Shown here piece by piece: positions 22,233 through 24,474 of a DNA stretch of 24,474 nt. The notes below the pieces were generated by a model. It was not told where the DNA came from, made no database searches, and saw only the letters and a list, made by a program, of their open reading frames with translations. The translations under genes and the position numbers were made by a program. Position 1 is the first letter of the stretch, and every line of letters starts with the position of its first letter. Origin of the DNA: a virus; the IMG/VR virus record IMGVR_UViG_3300049728_000074, positions 1 through 24,474 of that record; one strand, written 5' to 3'.

Positions 22233-22836
22233 CGACACCCAGAAGGCGCGAGAGAAGTTATTCAAAGAGTTTTTCGAGAACGTGCAGGTCAACATCGGGC
22301 TGGAGCAGCAGGGCCACATTCCAACCGTAGAGAAGATGTTGGAAGATGGCATGTCGTGGGATGAGATCGGAAAGGCTATCGGATGGCACGGTCCTACAGC
22401 GAATCAGTGGTACATCGCGCATCTCCGCGCCCAAGCACAGAAGGACAAGGCAAAGATAGAGAGACTGACGAAAAAAGCCGATGATCGTGACAAGCTCATG
22501 CACGCTCTTGGATGGAAGGTGGAAGCTACTCTTGACGGCGTGATATTAGACGATGCTTCTGCATTACGCGGAGAGATGGTAAAGGCGCGACGTGAAGCGC
22601 AAAGCCGTGGCTCATATGACGAGATAGCCCAATGTTTTTGGGAAGAAAAATCAGAATGGGCCGTGAAATTGTGGAGATTGGCGCGGGGTGCCAACAAGCG
22701 CGCGGAGACTGCCGAGGCCGAGAAGTTAAGACGGCTGGTAGAAGCGTGGCAAGAAACCAATATCAGCTTTAAGTCGAATCTGCTGGACTGGTATCCAAAA
22801 CTGCATTCGGCTCTGGACGAACTGAAGGAGCCTTGA
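22225..22836 (+). CDS. HTH and coiled-coil protein, putative DNA binder
   Basis: 203 residues from the ATG at 22225 with GGAGGA four bases before; a GTG at 22213 is in frame. A helix-turn-helix-like segment is visible at about 40-70 (MSWDEIGKAIGWHGPTANQWY), within a helical N-terminus. It is followed by a long charged coiled-coil stretch (LRAQAQKDKAKIERLTKKADDRDKL) and, later, ARGANKRAETAEAEKLRRLVEAW. Such an arrangement suits a phage regulator or replication-associated DNA-binding protein. The gene ends in an 8-bp hairpin that overlaps its stop codon (22829-22847). Confidence 0.65.
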   Translation: MTSDTQKAREKLFKEFFENVQVNIGLEQQGHIPTVEKMLEDGMSWDEIGKAIGWHGPTANQWYIAHLRAQAQKDKAKIERLTKKADDRDKLMHALGWKVEATLDGVILDDASALRGEMVKARREAQSRGSYDEIAQCFWEEKSEWAVKLWRLARGANKRAETAEAEKLRRLVEAWQETNISFKSNLLDWYPKLHSALDELKEP

Positions 22837-22920
22837 TTATCAAGGCTGCTAAGTCCTTTACAAGCAATAAGTTAAGGCTACGCCTTTTATATGATTTTTC
22901 ATATTTCAAGCGTAGCTTTA
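22829..22920 (+). repeat. Two strong stem-loops at the end of the HTH gene
   Basis: The first is a perfect 8-bp hairpin AGCCTTGA-TTA-TCAAGGCT (22829-22847) that includes the stop codon of the HTH gene. The second is a compound stem: 11 paired bases (about 22873-22883 with 22910-22920, one G-U) enclosing an inner hairpin ATATGA-TTTT-TCATAT (22889-22904). There is no clean U-run, so they are likely RNA-stability, processing or weak termination signals, ahead of the next promoter. Confidence 0.6.
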
Positions 22921-22929
22921 CTTTAATGC

Positions 22930-22958
22930 TTGACATCCTGCTTCGCAGGAGTTAGTAT
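22930..22958 (+). promoter_or_regulatory. Sigma70 promoter before the hairpin leader
   Basis: TTGACA (22930-22935), 17-base spacer, TAGTAT (22953-22958). The spacer holds a perfect hairpin CCTGC-TTC-GCAGG (22937-22949). Transcription would begin near 22965, giving a 5' leader of about 110 bases before the ATG at 23074. Confidence 0.65.
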
Positions 22959-22991
22959 TAAGAATCTCCTCTATGGAGTGTAGTTAAACCC

Positions 22992-23056
22992 AGACTCCTT
23001 CGGAGTCTTAAAATAAGCCGAAGGCTTCCGCCGCGGCGGACCCGCTGATAAGCGGG
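22992..23056 (+). promoter_or_regulatory. 5' leader of four adjoining hairpins
   Basis: AGACTCC-TTC-GGAGTCT (22992-23008), AAGCC-GAA-GGCTT (23015-23027), the 14-bp palindrome TCCGCCGCGGCGGA (23027-23040) and CCCGCT-GATA-AGCGGG (23041-23056) follow each other almost without gaps; a fifth, CTCC-N5-GGAG, lies about 22966-22978. The SD (AAAAGG) starts immediately after. This leader must shape mRNA stability or translation of the 186-residue gene. Confidence 0.7.
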
Positions 23057-23073
23057 AGAAAAGGAAAACCCAG

Positions 23074-23634
23074 ATGTCTACTTACAACGATACACGAATC
23101 AACCTTCAGACCGTAGTATTCTCAACCGATGCATCCGGCGCAGCCGTTATCGAAGTTGATGAAAAGACCGGCGAGCAAGTGACCGAGCTTTTCGGAAAGG
23201 GGAACACCACCGAGAAGAAAGCGAACGCCACCATCGCTGAGTTCAAGACCAAAGGTCTGCCTGAGCCGGAGATTCTGAAAATCCAGACTTTCCAATACTC
23301 CGAGGTCGGCTCTTCGAGCGAGCTTGGTGCCCTGATCGCGGCCTACAACCCCGACCCTGAGCAGGCCGAGAAGGTCAAGATCGCCATTATCAATCGTGGC
23401 CTCGTGCTGGCGCAGCAGAACTTCGCGCGTGAATTCATGCTCGATTCGGATCAGGCCGGCGTTGAAGGAGTCTACGACCTGATGCTCGATGCCTCCAAAC
23501 CTGGTGAAGGCCGTCGGAAGGCCGATCCTGCTTCCAAGGCTGTCAAGGCCCTCTCCGAGCTGCTCGGACAGAGCATCACCGCGGACGACCTGGCTGCTCT
23601 TCTGGCCAGCTTCAAGTCCTCGGCGGCAGTCTAG
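23074..23634 (+). CDS. 186-residue protein, unknown, behind structured leader
   Basis: ATG preceded by AAAAGG. GC-rich codon use compared with its AT-rich neighbours. The N-terminal 60 residues look beta-rich (INLQTVVFSTDASGAAVIEVDEKTGEQVTELF), the rest alpha-helical (PEQAEKVKIAIINRGLVLAQQNFAREFMLD; DPASKAVKALSELLGQSITADDLAALLASF). No Cys at all, unlike the genes before it. No catalytic motif seen. The strong promoter and structured leader suggest high or controlled expression, for example an abundant DNA-binding protein. Family not recognised. Confidence 0.7.
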   Translation: MSTYNDTRINLQTVVFSTDASGAAVIEVDEKTGEQVTELFGKGNTTEKKANATIAEFKTKGLPEPEILKIQTFQYSEVGSSSELGALIAAYNPDPEQAEKVKIAIINRGLVLAQQNFAREFMLDSDQAGVEGVYDLMLDASKPGEGRRKADPASKAVKALSELLGQSITADDLAALLASFKSSAAV

Positions 23635-23640
23635 CCAACC

Positions 23641-23694
23641 TAGCCCCGCCGCTTCGCGGCCTTCGGCTACGATTCGCTGCGAAAGCGGCGGCTA
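23641..23694. repeat. Long imperfect inverted repeat after the 186-residue gene
   Basis: TAGCC...GCCGCTTCGC (23641-23657) pairs with GCGAAAGCGGCGGCTA (23679-23694) over 15 base pairs with a 2-base and a 1-base bulge. The inner part contains GCCTTCGGCTAC (23659-23670), exactly the 12-mer also found in the central spacer at 18103-18114. No U-run follows. Confidence 0.65.
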
Positions 23695-23762
23695 ACATAG
23701 TGGGAGACGGCGGAGTCCAAGGCCGCCGCCTTAAACGATACAATAAATACGTCCCACAAAGG

Positions 23763-23797
23763 AGAAACGCCATTCAGAAATGGGTGGCGTTTCTTTC
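23763..23797 (+). terminator. Intrinsic terminator
   Basis: Perfect 10-bp stem AGAAACGCCA/TGGCGTTTCT (23763-23772 and 23785-23794) followed by TTCC, with the stem's own T-rich 3' arm. It ends the transcript of the 186-residue gene and precedes the second operator copy. Confidence 0.75.
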
Positions 23798-23838
23798 CAT
23801 TGCTCCTACGGAGCATCTGCCGAAGGCAGCTATTGATT

Positions 23839-23863
23839 TAATCGTTCACGTTGTGAACAATTA
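23839..23863. promoter_or_regulatory. Palindromic operator, copy 2
   Basis: GTTCAC-GTT-GTGAAC (23844-23858) with symmetric flanks TAAT/ATTA. It is the near-exact reverse complement of the site at 19105-19127. It falls in the 17-base spacer of a possible weak promoter (TTGATT 23833-23838, AACAAT 23856-23861), where a bound repressor would block polymerase. The SD AAAGGAA of the next gene follows. Confidence 0.6.
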
Positions 23864-23886
23864 GCTGAATAGAAAGGAACCTGATA

Positions 23887-24354
23887 ATGCCTCCCCAATC
23901 CAGCACCACTAAGATCTGGTGGGATACCACCGTCGATGCCTACCGAGTTGTAACCCCCTACCGGCCTCAGTTCGTAGAACTGCTAAAGCAGCTCTTGCCC
24001 GCCTCAGATCGGGCATGGGATGCGGCGAGCAAGACTTGGACTATTACCGAGAAGTTCCTACCTTCAGTCAAGGACCTGACCGAGAGAATCTTCGGTGGGA
24101 CTGCCACTATCGTCTCGCGCCAGCAGGCGCAGGCAGCCCAGCAGCCCCCACCTCAGCGAGGTGGAGCAGCCACGCCGGTAGGGAAACTAATCGAAGAATG
24201 GTTCCAACTCCTCCCCTACTCTGCTGCACAGAAAGCCTATCGTTATGGAGCAATGGAATTGCACCCAGACAGAGGAGGCAGCATGGAAACCATGAGTAAA
24301 TTCAATGCCCTCTGGCAGCAGATTGAGAAACTTCACTTTCTAAAAGAAAAATAA
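23887..24354 (+). CDS. HARP-like domain fused to J-domain-like segment
   Basis: 155 residues; AAAGGAA before the ATG. Residues 17-70 (DAYRVVTPYRPQFVELLKQLLP, then RAWDAASKTWTI) follow the pattern of the HARP domain of SMARCAL1-type helicases: YxVxxPY, K..P and W...K.W. A Gln/Pro-rich linker (78-95) follows. Residues 100-153 contain AYRYGAMELHPDRGGSMETMSKFNALW, with the HPD triplet that J-domain proteins use to stimulate Hsp70 ATPase. The J-domain is shortened at its N-terminus. A replication-associated or chaperone-recruiting role is plausible, since HARP-type domains bind branched DNA. It is preceded by the operator copy 2. Confidence 0.65.
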   Translation: MPPQSSTTKIWWDTTVDAYRVVTPYRPQFVELLKQLLPASDRAWDAASKTWTITEKFLPSVKDLTERIFGGTATIVSRQQAQAAQQPPPQRGGAATPVGKLIEEWFQLLPYSAAQKAYRYGAMELHPDRGGSMETMSKFNALWQQIEKLHFLKEK

Positions 24355-24379
24355 AACCAACAAGGATGGAGATATAAAA

Positions 24380-24474
24380 ATGACCCAAATTGCTTACAAA
24401 ATAACAACAGCGAGAAATACCACCTATAAAGAGACAAAGTGGGGTGAGGGAGTATTACACACTACCTCCGGAGA
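24380..24474 (+). CDS. Protein start, cut by window edge
   Basis: ATG with GGATGGAG about 10 bases upstream, 26 bases after the previous stop. The 31 visible codons begin MTQIAYKITTARNTTYKE and are open to the edge. Polar, with a Thr-rich strand; too short to classify. Likely co-transcribed with the J-domain-like gene. Confidence 0.6.
   Translation, partial: MTQIAYKITTARNTTYKETKWGEGVLHTTSG

Noticed and set aside
1-24474. Prophage attachment site, integrase or CRISPR array
   Set aside because: No integrase motif, no tRNA gene fragment and no regularly spaced repeats were found in the window.

Overview
The window is part of a double-stranded DNA tailed bacteriophage genome, not a bacterial chromosome. 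It carries both terminase subunits, a portal protein, an HK97-type major capsid protein, a beta-propeller tail nozzle, fibre proteins and a phage lysozyme in one leftward block. No tape-measure, tail-tube or sheath gene is visible, which suggests a short-tailed (podovirus-like) virion. No integrase, attachment site, CRISPR array, rRNA or tRNA was seen. The host cannot be named. Shine-Dalgarno sites, sigma70-type promoters, a lipobox lipoprotein and a lysozyme point to a bacterium, probably with two membranes.

Left block (1-17911, all minus strand, read right to left): small terminase, large terminase, an Ig-like protein, a small lysis-like cassette (two-helix membrane protein, lipoprotein, 61-residue helical protein), portal, a 90-residue protein, a scaffold-like protein, two further head proteins, the major capsid protein, a double-hairpin terminator or attenuator, two CxxC proteins, a strongly structured non-coding stretch (8170-8306), small virion proteins, lysozyme, an ATP-grasp enzyme, fibre, nozzle and tail proteins. 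At the left edge are two proteins with Sec signal peptides. Many genes overlap by 1-20 bases (TAATG, ATGA, TGATG), so translation is probably coupled.

Central spacer (17912-18683): 0.77 kb, AT-rich, with dyads and repeated TATGATWA motifs. It separates the leftward virion block from the rightward block.

Right block (18684-24474, plus strand): probable early or regulatory genes. A run of seven small Cys-rich, zinc-ribbon-like proteins (two are tandem paralogues and one is a 14-codon micro-ORF) is followed by an HTH/coiled-coil protein, an unknown protein behind a leader of consecutive hairpins, and a protein joining a HARP-like domain to a J-domain-like HPDRGG segment. Two nearly identical palindromic operators (GTTCAC-N3-GTGAAC) 4.7 kb apart each sit just after an intrinsic terminator and just before a gene, so they look like one duplicated control cassette. 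Short hairpins containing CCTTCGG/CCGAAGG are scattered through the spacers of this block.

Most notable for follow-up: the structured RNA candidate at 8170-8306, the ATP-grasp enzyme inside the virion block, the zinc-protein island, the duplicated operator cassettes, and the exported fibre-like proteins. All functional assignments come from reading motifs by eye; no database search was possible.
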